A DNA stretch of 20,873 nucleotides from Ettlia oleoabundans (GCA_019693395.1 JAAMXP010003207.1:1-20873); one strand, 5' to 3'. Positions 1 through 14,391 are shown, counted from the stretch's first letter. The notes: a model not told the origin generated them from the sequence alone. Made by a program: numbers and translations.

Positions 1-3610
<3,610 letters not shown>

Positions 3611-3960
3611 TTGCGACTCGCGGATGCGCCGGGGCAGGAACGTTGCTTGCTACTTGAATTGGCAAGAATTTGGCACAATAATATAGGCACGTTCATAAAG
3701 CGAAACAACAGGCGAGAGCTCCGATCTAGGCTTGCGAGAGTAACGACTTGCGCCTTTGGCACGTGGCACACATTTCATCCGAGGCCCGGCAAAGCGTTGA
3801 AAGGGGATCATCCGTCGTTCGCAAGGAAAATACTCTTCCAATGTAACAGCTGCTAGGGTCCGCTTCGCTTTCGGGATGTACTGGACCTACTTGCTGACGA
3901 GCAGCGTCGCCGACAGCTGGGGTGCACCTGACAGGTACCGCAGTGTGATCCACTGGTCTC
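3611..3960 (-). promoter_or_regulatory. Intergenic: DUF1802 3' UTR and GDH promoter/5' UTR
   Basis: This 350-base gap lies between the stop of the upstream DUF1802 gene and the GDH start, both read leftwards. It should hold the DUF1802 3' UTR and the GDH promoter. On the minus strand an AT-rich CTATATTATT (complement of 3677-3686) sits about 70 bases upstream of the GDH ATG and could be a TATA-like element. I found no minus-strand TGTAA poly(A) signal here, so the DUF1802 transcript end is not located. Confidence 0.35.
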
Positions 3961-5164
3961 TCACAAGCTCAGCTCCTGCACATCTGAAAGTTTTCCCAAC
4001 TGCTGCCGGCACAGCTGCTGCCTGGCCGCAAATGCCGCATCATCCAGCGCTGCATCGCCTGCTGAAGCCAGCTGCCCTTGCTGCATAGCCGCTACCAGAG
4101 GCTGCGGGCTGCCAAGCGCCACCCATGAGAAGCACCCCCAAAAGTCTTCCTGGGGCGGCAGTACGAGCGGCTGGTGCAGGCGGTATGCTCGCAACTCCAG
4201 CACCGTGATTGGCTGCTTGGCACGCCATCGCAGCCTGTTTTCCAGGAAACCGGGCGCCCAGACATGCAGCTCATCCAGCATGTGCAGCACCGCTGGATCA
4301 AAGGTGGTCCAAGCGCCAGTGACAGTCGCAGCTGTGGCAAAGGTGAGTGGCGAGTGGGCCCTGGGATCGTAATCAACTTCCGCTGCATACCGCTGCCGTG
4401 CATCTGGCTTGAGCAGCTGCAGCAGGCAGGGTAGTGACAGGTGGAGGGTGAAAGGGCAGCCAGGGGGGCATTGGACGACAGCAGGCCGGCTCAACACCCA
4501 GCATATGGGCCAACCGCACAGCATACTGCAACTAACGTGCACCTTGCCAGATACATATGTTGGAGTTGATCGCTTTATAACGCGATTCAAAGAAACATTG
4601 GCCGCACAATGCAGCAACAACCACGCACATGGCGCAAGCACTCCAGGCTTCATCCCGGACCTCACCTCGGCCTCTGTATGGAAGCTGGTTGGGAACAGCA
4701 CAAACTCCTGACAGGCAGGCTTGAAGGTGGGCTCCTTGATTCCGCCTTTGCGCAGCAAGATCTGCGGCCAGGCAAAAAAACAGGAAAGGCTGTGCTGAGC
4801 CCATTTACGTATGGGCGGGTTCAAACTAGGGTATGCCGTCCAGCAGACGTGGCTGCTGTGCCACGCCCAGCCTCACCGTCTGCTCCCCAGCAGCTATCGC
4901 ACTGCAGGTCGGAGCCCACTCCTTGAGGGCTAGCAGCTTTCCGGTTGTTGTAGCAGGGCCTGCAGGCCTAGAAGACCGGGCAGCTGTGCCTCCTGCTGCC
5001 CCCGCCCCGTCTGTTCCCGCTGGGCCGGCGGCGGCACGCGGGGCCGCAGAGCGGCGAGAAACTCTTCGTGCGCATAGGCAGGGATGTGTGGCAGCAGCCG
5101 TACGGTATGGCGGGCTCCCATCTTTCGACAACGCCATCTCTGCGCGCAGCTGAAGTGACTGCAT
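3961..5164 (-). CDS. DUF1802-family protein with putative plastid transit peptide
   Basis: Exons (minus): 5164-4877, 4761-4666, 4416-3961, all phase 0, giving 279 residues and a TGA stop. The domain starts at LLALKEWAPTC (about 77-87), continues through AGEQT joined to ILLRKGGIKEP (97-107), FVLFPTSFHTEAE (116-128) and ends with LENRLRWRAKQP and FWGCFSWVAL. This order, ALKEW - GEQ - LLRKGGI - F.LFPT - RLRW - SWV.L, is what I know of DUF1802 (Pfam), found in cyanobacteria and plants; its function is unknown. Residues 10-75 are rich in Ala, Ser, Arg and almost lack acidic residues, as in chloroplast transit peptides. Start: ATG at 5164 opens the frame; ATG at 5137 (G at -3, GCG after it) is an equally good or better start. 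An extra 5' exon is possible (5384 upward, donor GTGAAG, acceptor before 5139). Another frame of exon 1 also reads protein-like, so the N-terminus is the weak part. Confidence 0.85.
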
Positions 5165-5670
5165 GGGTTACACCGCCCGTGGAGACATGCAAACAAGCAC
5201 GGAAGTGCTCCTCAGCAAGCCTAGGCAACCTGATCAGCCTGACGGGTTGCCAGCAACGCGGCGGCTGAAGATGCGGCGCCAGCTGTGATGGCTGATGGGA
5301 CAGCAAAGTGCTACTGAGGAGAGCATCTGGCCACATGGCAGTCACGTATGGCTGGTACTCCTAGGATGCGTTGATATCTTCACCTGCATCAAGTGTTTCC
5401 AGCACAAGCTCCGCGGCAAGACCTGAGCACCGCTCTGCTGGCAAATCCATGTAAGCAGCCAAGGCGTGCTGCAGCAAAGTTTGCCTCACCATATTGCTGC
5501 AATATCCGGATTGCATCCATATCTGCACCATGCTTGGCTGCTGACAAGCAAGCGTGCCCTGCCGCTTAGTCAGCACTGCTTAGTCAGCAGTACCGCCTGC
5601 GAGCAACCTGGTGGCTCATAAAGGGCCTCAGACTGCCTCGGCAGGTGTCAAGAGCCCCCAGCCATCTACC
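5165..5670. other. Intergenic; upstream region of the DUF1802 gene
   Basis: No gene can be firmly placed. A minus-strand frame (5576-5361) has a protein-like stretch, LLQHALAAYMDLPAERCSGL then AAELVLETLDAGED. It contains a donor-like GCAG|GTGAAG at 5384/5383 whose phase (1) fits an acceptor just before 5139 in the DUF1802 gene, with a 244-base intron, close to the local mean. It may therefore be a first DUF1802 exon, or chance. Confidence 0.3.
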
Positions 5671-6594
5671 ATGAAGGCTTCCAAGGCAGCACTGGGCCTG
5701 TTGGCTCTGGTCCTGTGTGCATGGGCCACTTCTGCCTCAAGATAGCTTTAATACATCGGTTCAAGAGGCTGCCAGGAGGCTACCAAGCTGAGCTTAAGCG
5801 TGCCATTGCCCAGCAGCAGGCCAACAGCCAGCCAATGCCACCCTCCAGGGGACAGACCGCTGCTGTTCTTGCACATAAGAGTTTCTGACCTGGGGTTTCT
5901 CCATCAAGCTTATTGTATACAGCGTCCAATGCCGGCTTCCGGCGCATCCTGGACATCTGCTCTGGATGGAAGTCATGCAGGACGGATGCTGACTGCAACG
6001 GGAACCAGAAGGCAAGTCAACAGTCAGGCCTGCTCCTCCGCTTCCCTGAGCGTAACTGCCGGGCAGCAGCCACGCAGACGCTCTGTTTGTGGTTGGCGAC
6101 CTGCTGCAGATTGTCGGCTTGTCTATGAGTTGAAAACAGCGAACAGATCTGTGCATTTTCCTGTGATCCCGCAATGCGTAATTGCAACTCTCACCAAGGG
6201 GAGTGGGGACACCATCAGGTGCGAGAGCGTGTGCCATCCTTGCAACCCCTGCCCCGGGCGCGGGCCTTGATCCCAAGGGACATCTGGCTCTGCTGATGGT
6301 TTGAAACAGACTAGCAGAGCTCACCGAGCCATGCATGCCAATGCTGCCATTGGCGGGACCCGCAACACCCTTATCAAGTGGGGGGGTTGGCTGGGCGCGC
6401 CAGGCACAGCCTCGTAGACAATGTTCAAACCGCAACCACGTGGTCTAGTCATGGTTAGCCACTACCATACACTTGTGCTGCACGATGCTTGCGTTATATC
6501 ATGTTTGTTGCTTATGTCGCCAGTTGTGATGTGCTGATGCATGCCCTATTGCTGCTGATTGCCATGTCTTCTTATGTTTTATGGTTACCTGTAA
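5671..6594 (+). other. Possible small secreted cysteine-containing protein gene (spliced or decayed)
   Basis: The ATG at 5671 opens a 24-codon frame that is a textbook signal peptide: a basic start MKASK, hydrophobic core ALGLLALVLCAWA and an A-x-A-like end TSAS, followed by TAG at 5743. About 180 bases later, after an acceptor-like TATACAG, another frame reads SNAGFRRILDICSGWKSC then RTDADCNGNQK, with the C-x4-C-x4-DC spacing common in small extracellular modules, ending at a GC-type donor AAG|GCAAGT (6011/6012). Further open stretches follow (6110-6270 with several Cys; 6319-6414 or 6319-6456). TGTAA at 6590-6594 could be its poly(A) signal. I could not join the pieces with canonical sites: no good GT donor precedes the TAG at 5743. 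It could be a real gene with unusual splicing, a pseudogene, or chance. Confidence 0.3.
6590..6594 (+). terminator. TGTAA poly(A)-type signal, plus strand
   Basis: TGTAA within a T-rich stretch (6470-6600) that resembles a green-algal 3' UTR. It has no confirmed upstream gene; it would fit the candidate secreted-protein gene starting at 5671. Confidence 0.3.
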
Positions 6595-6947
6595 GTGATT
6601 GTGACGACGGGTTAACATGAATATCAGAGCTCTGCAAGCCCTTGGAGTGGGGAATGCCAGCGACGGCGGCAGCGGCGGTGGCAGCCTAAATAGTGAAATG
6701 GAATTGCCCCGGTCCTTCGCAATAAATATCGTAACATTTTGCACATGCTTCCTTCTGTCCCCCTTTCGTGGCTAAGTCGGTCTTGAAAGTCAGGCAGTGC
6801 CGACCGCTCCCAAGCCCTGCCAGGCTGTTCCCTGCCACGTATCGCACTCCAACGGTCCATAGCTGTCCAAGACCCGAGAACAGCTTTCGTTAATTCTGTT
6901 GGTCCCATACGCATTGGCTGGGCTGCAGGCGCCGTCCCACATGCCCG
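6595..6947 (+). promoter_or_regulatory. Upstream region of the ankyrin-repeat gene
   Basis: This 350-base stretch before the ankyrin gene start has no convincing coding potential. It holds a short GGC/GGT-rich run near 6660-6685 (gcgacggcggcagcggcggt) followed by AT-rich sequence around 6686-6740, a composition drop that could mark the promoter. No clear TATA box was found. Confidence 0.3.
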
Positions 6948-9337
6948 ATGCTTCGGCGTCTCAAACAGGGGGCCATCGTCTGTCCAAGCCTGCGTCCCGA
7001 TGTCAACACGAGATTTTGGGAAGCCTCAGGGCATGGCACGGCTCTGCAGCAGCCAATAGCGCCAGGCAAGTTGGGCTTTGGCGGACCAACTGCCACAGCC
7101 CGCCGTCCGGCCAACGCTCAGCGGCAGCACACCTCCCCATTACACAGCCTGCAATCTGCAGCGGCGGACGGAAACGTACCAGCACTGCGACAGATGCTTG
7201 GGGAGCACCCCCATTTGCTTGATGCATCTGGTCAGGATGGGCGCACCACGCTGTGGCATGCAGCTGAGAACGGGCAGCTGTCCAGTGCAGAAGCCCTTCT
7301 CCTAGCTGGCGCGGACACAAGTGCAGCCGACAGCAGCAGCAGCAGGGCGCCACTCCATGTGGCGGCAGCAGCGGCACACTCGAGCGCCCCCCGGCTTGTG
7401 CGCCTGCTGCTCAATCACGGAGCGGATGCAGCAGCCGTCGACAGCTCTGGCTGCACCCCGCTGCATGCCGCTGCTGCCAGCGCTGTTTGCAGTGAGACAG
7501 TGGTATGCCTGGCACGCCACCGCCCTCAAACGCTGGCGATTCAGGCCACCGACGGCAGCAATCCAGTACACACCCTCTGTCGCCGCCTGGCGCAGCACAG
7601 CGGCTCTGCCTTGCCCATGCTGCAAGCACTCGCTGATGTGCGCCTACTTTGTGGCGAATGCTTGAACCAGGTCGACAAAGGTGGCAGAACGCCGCTGTCC
7701 CTAGCTGCAGCAGCCGGCAATCTGGAGGCAGTCAAGCTTCTGTTAGCTTGCGGGGCGCAGCCCTCGCCTGGTCACTGTTCAGCCCGTTGCAACCCTGTCG
7801 AAGCTGAACACACTGTCAAGGCACCTGCTTGGGGCAGTTTGGAGGCGGTGCGGCGTAGCATGCACGGCCACACCTGCCCGTTAGCAGCAGCCTGCTGCCA
7901 CGCCAACCTCGACGTCACGCTAGCCTTGCTGGCTGCAGGTGCAAGCGCAGCAGGGCTGGGAGCCGAAGTGCTGAACCACGCAGTGGCAGGTGGTCATGCC
8001 GGTGCAGCCGCTGCGCTGCTGGCAGCAGGACTGCGGAGTGGCAGTGGCAGGCCGCTTTTGGCGGCGGTGAACAAAGGGGAAGAAGACATGCTGCTGGCGC
8101 TTCTTGAGGGAGGTGAGCTCTGCAGCTGCAGCTGGCGGCTGCAAGCTCACGCTGGTGATCACGCTGGGAAGCGTTTAAAATGCTAATGGTTGTGGAGGGT
8201 AAGCAGCCCACCAGACACATTGTACTCTTTGCTGCAGGCCTAGACCCAGATTGTCCTGGAGACCCGGTTGCCGCAAAACACCTTCTGGAGGCAGCCCTGC
8301 AGCCTGGCCGTGAGCCCCTGCTGCAGCAACTGCTGCTTCCTTCAGTTGTTTCTGGGCCCAGAGCCGACAGCTTGGGGGAACCGCAGCATGCACAGCGCCG
8401 CAACATAGCTGCCAGGATGGATGTTGGTCGTCTTGCCCACCACCTCGATGCCAATCCTGTCAACTTTGCGCTGCGCCACTCCACGCTGCCTGCACTACGA
8501 CTGCTCCTGTCGTCAGGTTGCCCCGCTACTGCGGTGCCTGCTGACTCAGGCGAGGTTCCGCTGCTGGTAGCTGCTGCACGGCTGGATGCTGCCAGGTGTC
8601 GGACGCTCCTTGAAGCGGGCGCATGTGCAGGCAAGTCACACTGCTTGTGCTCCCACCTGATTTCCGTCAGCTTTTGCTCTACGCAGGCCAGATACGGTTT
8701 GGATCGGCTGGTTCATTGCGAGCTGCCGTGTCGCTTCCCCACTGCCAGTCATACCAGACCTGGCAACGAGCCTGCCTACTTGCTGTGGTTTCTGCGCGCG
8801 GCTGCTGCAGGCGACACTGACTCCAGTGGCCAGTCCGCGCTTGATGTGGTGCTGTCTTTATGCACTGATGCGCGACTAATTGAGCTGACAGCGGAAGAGA
8901 CACATGGCACCAGCGCAGCCACTGAGAGCCAGCTTCTGCGCCTCGTTGAGCTGCTGGTTGGGGCAGGCGCACCGTGTGAACGCTTCCTGAAAGAGCATTG
9001 CAGCGGGGCGCTGGATCAGGGCGCAAGTTTCGAGTTGTTGTTGGCCTCAGCGGGTCGGCTGCTGGTGCACCGCAGCCTGTTGTTGGCGCTGGGTCACCCT
9101 GCCTGGAGCCCTGACAGCCATGGGTTGTGGCCTGCGCCCTTCAAAAATGCAGCCAGGGAGCTGCTGTTGGTGCTGCGTGGGCGGGGGGTGCTTGTGAGCA
9201 CTGGCACAGCCCGCAACCCGTCCGCCCGTCGTGGGACGCTTGACGGCATGCAGCATCCCCTCTGCCTCCCTTCCGAGCTGTGTGCCATTATCCTTGCACG
9301 CGCTGCCCTACCAGTGAGCTGTTGGATCGTCGATTGA
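6948..9337 (+). CDS. Ankyrin-repeat protein, about 694 residues
   Basis: Exons 6948-8112, 8238-8630 and 8811-9337, both introns phase 1, stop TGA. Ankyrin repeats begin near residue 63 (SPLHSLQSAAADGNVPAL). Clear units are GRTTLWHAAENGQLSSAEAL (98-117), APLHVAAA with LVRLLLNHGAD (134-160), CTPLHAAAAS (169-178), GRTPLSLAAAAGNLEAVKLL (246-265), PLAAACCHANLDVTLALLAA (311-330) and more degenerate units to about residue 450, with one restored across the second junction (LLEAGACA/GDTDSSGQSAL). Ankyrin arrays bind partner proteins; no catalytic domain is visible. The C-terminus has LPSELCAIILARAALP, which loosely resembles the LPxEL..IL start of F-box or SOCS-like segments; this is weak. The first 60 residues, starting MLRRLKQG, do not match repeats and could be a leader. 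Intron 2 uses a GC donor (CAG|GCAAGT) and is 180 bases with no in-frame stop, so retention would insert 60 residues. Confidence 0.9.
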
Positions 9338-9817
9338 CATTAGTAACCAGTAAACGTGTTTGTTAATATAGGAGAGGTAAAGGTTGCCACTGCTATGGGA
9401 AAGCAGCTACCGTGAGCGGTGGTGGCGACGACTGTAGAGTCGGTGGACGCGTGCGGCCGTGATACCCCCGTTTTTTCGGCTTCAGTGCCACCCAAAAGAG
9501 TATGGGCGCTGTGCGGTCGCGCAGGTATGGGTGGAAGGAGGCGTGAGTGCTGGGGCCGCCCAGAGCATCCACTCCACGCTCGGCATGCACACCTTGCGCT
9601 GCACGCAGCAGGTGCCTTTGTTTCGAAGGTGACTCGCACTTCAAAGCACTGCACGGCTCCTGACCGGCGCTGCCTTGCTTCAAAGCCGGGCGCCCAGCCC
9701 GGCAGGCACGAGATCGAGACTCTCGGCTGCTCAGACGTGCGTGGTGGGGCCGCGGAAGCCATCATCGCCGATCACTGCCCCCCGGCAGGCAAAAGCCGGG
9801 AAGCGAGTGAGCTGTAG
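9338..9817 (+). promoter_or_regulatory. Intergenic: ankyrin-gene 3' region and upstream region of the unknown gene
   Basis: No gene is supported in these 480 bases. The first part is AT-richer (9338-9380) and fits a 3' UTR, but no TGTAA was found. The second part is GC-rich and includes a strong hairpin at 9685-9703. Open frames on either strand here lack protein-like composition. Confidence 0.4.
9685..9703. repeat. Perfect inverted repeat, 7-bp GC stem
   Basis: GCCGGGC, a 5-base spacer and GCCCGGC form a perfect 7-bp G/C stem about 115 bases before the ATG at 9818. If transcribed it would be a stable 5' UTR hairpin; whether it is transcribed cannot be told. Confidence 0.7.
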
Positions 9818-12800
9818 ATGGCCTCAGCCGTGAACGAGCTTGGCCAGCTGCTGAGGGGAGGAGAGGCTCCTCCGAACGCGGAACAGCAGGCAGCAGCAGC
9901 CGGGCGAAGCGGCGCAGGCGCAAACGGGCAGCCTTCGACAACAGCAGCGGCGGCAGCAGCGGCGGCAGCGGCCGCGGCAGGCAAGGCAGGCGGCACAGGC
10001 GTGGATATCTCCAAGCTCAGCCAGCTCTCGGACTTTGCGGACAAGGAACTGCAGCGGGACAAGCCCCCGCAGTTTTCCCAAGAATCTCTCATCGAGCCAC
10101 CAGCAAACCCGCTCACCTTTCAGCAGGCCTCGCAGCCAGCAGACATCCCCCCGCCCGACCTCCCAGAGAGCCAGAACATGAGCAGCCTGCCCCCAGGTGC
10201 CACCGCCGGGGGCACCCTGTCGGCAGAGGAGCAGCAGAAACAGATGGCGGCAGCCGCGGCGGCAGCTGTGGCGCTGCCAATGGAGCAGATGATGGCTCTC
10301 ATGCCAGGCGTGCTGGGCATGGACTGGAGCCACATGGCGGTGAGCTGACCTTACCCGCAAAGCATCTGCGGCCAGCCAATGTAATCAGGGTTGCGCGCGT
10401 CACCGGTCCGCTTTGAGATCATCCAACAAGTTTGAGTGTGTCATGCCCCTCCTGAAATGAACGTCCTTGTTTTGAGAAGACGTTTTCCCGCCTTCCAACC
10501 CGTGGTTCATTTGCACTACTGCGAGTCGCAGGTGCCCCACACCATGGAGGCTGCAGACATGGGGGAGCAGCCGGGACCGCGCAGCAGGAGCGGCAAGCCC
10601 ACACGGCGCGGCCCCATGGATGAGATGCGCCAGCTGGTTCGCATCCTGGTCAAGGTGGGTTGGTGGGCGGGTTGTTGGCGGGGTTATGTTGACCATCTGG
10701 TTTGAGGCACGGGCGGGTCGCCAGTTTGCATGGCGCGCGCATCCAGGCCCGGCAGGTTGCATTCGCTGGCCACTAATGGGCTATGCTATGGGCCAACAAG
10801 CACTTCAGCGGAGTGGTCCGTTGTAAGACATCCATTCTTTCCACCTCTAGCACCGCTTTCAAGCTCACAAATCAAGTGTAACCTGCGCCTGCTTGCAGCT
10901 TCTGCCCCAATCCATCGCTTACATCGGTGCCAATGAGGAGGCGGGCGGCGGCAACCGAATCAGCGAGGAGCAGATAAAGAACTACCTGGAGAAAACTCTG
11001 GGAGAGGCCCCGCGACCAGCCTGGGGGGTGAGCTGGTGGCTGCTGCCTGACACACCCGTGGCACTGCTTTGTTGGAATGAGACCTTGTGTTGGTTGCGTA
11101 CATGTGATGCTCTTTGTCTATCGTGGTTGGGTTTGTGCTGACCGGGCTAGCTTCAAGCTGCGCTGTGGGGTGCCGCTGGCCTGCTTTATATGCCACTGGA
11201 GCTCCACTACCAGCACAATGATTTACTTAGCTGCCGTGGGGTCTTGATTGGGTTCCCCGTCAACAGAAGTCCACGGTTACAATGCCTTGTTCATTATGTT
11301 CTCATCAGGTTCACATGGCTTGCTGCCGCGCGCTTCATCATCTCCTGCCCGCAGGTGCCCAATGGCTGGTACTCTTACGTTGCTGAGCTCTTCAGCTGGG
11401 CTCTGGGTCGGCCAGTGGATGAGGAGTCCACCAAGAAATGCGCCAAGCGCGAGCCTGGCCGCAGGTGGGCGCGCTGGCCTTCCTGTGGGGTGCATGTGTT
11501 GTTGCTGTGCTGGTCTGTGGCTGTGTGTGGGGTGGATGGGTGCAATACAGCCGTGGCACTGGTCTGCTTGCGCTCTCCGCAGTTCCTACCACAAGCCTGG
11601 GACATTAGCCTCTAATTTCCAGTGTTTCAGTATATCATACACCTATGTATCACATCTTATATCTTACTGTTGTAACCTACATTGTATTACAAATATGGCC
11701 TTGTGCAGCTGGGAGGCGCTGGACTCTGAGCTTCAGGCCATCGGCGTGCACCCGCACTGCTGGCCCCTGCCGCTGACCCTGCTGGCCGTGCGTGAGGCGG
11801 AGAAGAACCCCGTGGCTCAGCCCATCCCCCAGCTGCCGGCTGTGAAGCGCGGCGCTGATGGCGAGCCTGTGGTGAGTTTGCTGTCCTTGTGTTGACTGGC
11901 TGGCAGCTGCAGACTGTCTGCCCTGGCTGGCTGGCTGTTTGGCTGGCTGGCTGTGTGTCGGGTTTATTGTTGAGTGCTAGTCAGCTTGCAAGAATGAGCG
12001 CTTCCTGTTTGCTGCCAATGCCCGGTTCGATGCGGCACCATCCACGCATCCTTGCACATGCACTGACTCATCATGCGCTATTCACATCTCCTGCCCTGGA
12101 CCTTGTTGCACCTCCTCCACTGCTTTTCTCGTGGTTCCTCCTCAACAGCTCCCACAACCCGCCATCAAATCTCGAGGTGCCATCTGCCAGTCAGTCCGCT
12201 GTGTCATTTCTACTCCTGTTTCTGTGCTCATTCTCTTGCCCGCCCTACGTGCGCACCATTGCACGTTTTCCGTTCCCGCATTGTAGACACGGCGTGGGCG
12301 CAGCGGGGGCAACACCGTTGACCTTGACCGCATGTCAGAGGTGGAGATCTGGAGGCACCTGATTGACGTGCTGAACGCGGCAACAAACAAGGCCAACACA
12401 TGTGCGTCACTGCTGGGGTTGATCGGCCAGCTTCACTTTCGCGTCAACTGAAGAGCCGTTGAGGAAAGACAGGGATATACCACGCAGTGTGGCTCCTCTT
12501 TCCGCCTGTCTGCTGCTCCTGTTGTTGTGCCGGCGCCGTGTGACGCCCGCCAGTGAATCAAACGCAACAACCATCGCCCGGCCTACACCACCACCCACCG
12601 TTCAGCCATCTTTCCCTGCTGCAGCGCCCGGTGAGCTGCACCAGGCTGTGGCCAACATGAAGAGCCAGGCTAAGACACAGATGGATATGCTGGCTGGAGG
12701 AGTGAGCGGGCTCAACATGCTGCAGGTGGGGCCTGTGTCTGTGTGTGCCTTTTCTTTGTGTTGTGTCATCATGTCGCATGCGACTGCAACCCAAAGCGCA

Positions 12801-14165
12801 ACGTGGGAGGTGCAGGCGAATGTGTGCGATGTGGTCTTAAACCATAATAGCTAAGGCTATGATTACCGTTGCTTTTAGTAAACTTATTTTTTCGGGCAGA
12901 ATGCCGTGATATGGGTCTGGGCAGCAATAGTGAACTGCATCTGTCAATTATGGAGAGCCTCCCTCCATAGCAAGACGCAGTCCCCAACCACAGCTGAACT
13001 GCCCCCCCCACCCCTCCCACCACCACCCCGACCCCACCACTGCCACCATTTGAAAAACCAGCCTGCATTAATACCTTCAAACTGCGTTCTGCAGTACGTG
13101 CCGGTGATGGGGCTGGACGGCAACCCCTCGATGATGGCCTTCCTTGGAGGCATGCAGGGCATGGGCATGGGCCTGCCGCCGGTAAGAACAACGGGGCTGG
13201 GTTGAAGGCAGGAAAGGGCGTGGTGCTAGCAAAGAGGCGCTTGTTGTGCAAGTTGCAGTGGGAATGATGCAGACAGTCGTGGCAAGCTTTTGGGCGCGTA
13301 TTCAGCTGCGGCGTAGCCACCAGGGGTTGTGCTTTAGGGTTCGTGTTGGTCATGCGGAAACGCCATGGTCGTCTGGCTGCAGGTAGCCGGTCAGTTGGTG
13401 GGAGCGGATGGCCAGCTGGTGGCTGATGGCACTGCCGCCGCAGCTGCCGCCATCACAGGACAGCCCATGCCAGGTGGTGAGGGGGTGGCTGGGTTGCCTC
13501 CCGGTAGCGCCGGTGAGGATCCTTCCGCCAAGCGCCAGCGGCGTGAGGGCGAGGGCATGCCTGACTCCTCAACAGAGGATGAGGGGCAGGGCAGGACTGG
13601 CGACAAGGTACAGGCTCTTTAGGGGGTACGCAGTGCTGCTTGCGCCTGCCGTTGCGGATGTCTATGCGCCTGGTCTTGTGTGCTTGTGTGCTCGCCTAAT
13701 GCCTTCGTGTTGTGTGCATATCTGGCAGCCAAGGGTGGCTGCATTGAAGTGATAGTTCTTCAGCACATGTTGGCACTTGTTTGTGCACTTGTCGCAAAAT
13801 ATGCAAGCCGTATTGTTGTTTCTGTACTCACCTTTTTCCTACTGGTGCTCTTCCTGTGTTGTGAGCAGGGCAAGGGCCCGCTCTCCAGCAGCGAGGCGCG
13901 TGGAACGCTGTTTGGAGCGCTGGGTGGCGCCGATGCCAGCAAGCAGCAGGGCGTGCCACAGCAGCAACAACAGCAGCTGATGCAGCAGGGTCCGCTAGGC
14001 CAGCTGCCACTGTTGTACGCCACACAGCCTGGCGCCGCATTCATGATGCCCCCGGGCTTCCCAGGCATCATGCCGGGCGCTTCGGCAGCCTTCCCTGCTG
14101 GCGAGGCGGCGCCCATGGCGGACGGGGCAGCTGGTGCCGCTGCCAGGCCTGAGGGCCAGGCGTGA
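9818..14165 (+). CDS. Unrecognised protein, 623 residues, Ala/Gln-rich ends, putative nuclear protein
   Basis: Exons 9818-10339, 10532-10654, 10899-11027, 11355-11464, 11709-11871, 12287-12401, 12625-12725, 13095-13181, 13383-13607 and 13869-14165; all phases agree and all donors are GT. ATG at 9818 has G at +4 and follows an in-frame stop. I do not recognise the family. Residues 1-174 are low complexity with a 12-Ala run. Residues about 200-420 look conserved: RRGPMDEMRQLVRILVKLLP, then NRISEEQIKNYLEKTLGEAP, GWYSYVAELFSWALGRP, SWEALDSELQAIGVHPHCWP and MSEVEIWRHLIDVLNAATNK. The mix is helical and rich in Trp and Leu. Then come Met/Gly-rich stretches (GGMQGMGMGLPP), a basic cluster AKRQRRE (about 499-505) that could be a nuclear localisation signal followed by an acidic segment, and a Gln run (QQQQQQ) in a Pro/Ala/Met-rich tail. 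This composition suits a transcriptional regulator or nuclear scaffold; that is inference. Confidence 0.85.
9944..9979 (+). repeat. GCN repeat encoding 12 alanines
   Basis: Twelve consecutive Ala codons (GCA, GCG and one GCC mixed) in exon 1 of the unknown gene. The mixed codons make it less slippage-prone than a pure triplet run. Confidence 0.95.
11923..11953 (+). repeat. CTGG tetranucleotide repeat in an intron
   Basis: CTGGCTGGCTGGCTG, interrupted by TTT, then GGCTGGCTGGCTG, in the fifth intron (11872-12286) of the unknown gene. Similar CTGG/CCTG runs recur in introns here, for example near 20560 and 18705. Confidence 0.85.
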
Positions 14166-14386
14166 GCCACGTATTATCGCGCGATTTCAGCGTGGCAATT
14201 GACCATGCTGGCTGCGCATCACTGACTGCCAAGCTTGAGGCATGCAGTCAAGATCCGAGGAGCTGCAGCTGTGTGTTTGACCTCACGTCTGTAGCTCTGG
14301 CCAACTCGCCTTGCCATGACATGAGCCGCTGCCTAGTGCTTGCGGTGGGCAGCTCTACATCTTCTGCTTTCTCCATTTCTTGTCTG

Positions 14387-14391
14387 TTACA
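14387..14391 (-). terminator. TGTAA poly(A)-type signal for TRMO
   Basis: Minus-strand TGTAA about 210 bases past the TRMO stop at 14601. It lies left of the plus-strand TGTAA at 14496, so if both are used the two convergent 3' UTRs overlap by about 100 bases. Confidence 0.45.

Noticed and set aside
5794..6435. 213-residue open frame on the minus strand
   Set aside because: Its composition is Cys/Arg/Ser-rich with no family resemblance, and it is antisense to better-supported signals; judged a chance open frame in GC-rich DNA.
12769..13353. 194-residue minus-strand open frame
   Set aside because: It lies antisense to an exon and introns of the unknown gene and is dominated by translated CCACC/GGTGG simple sequence.
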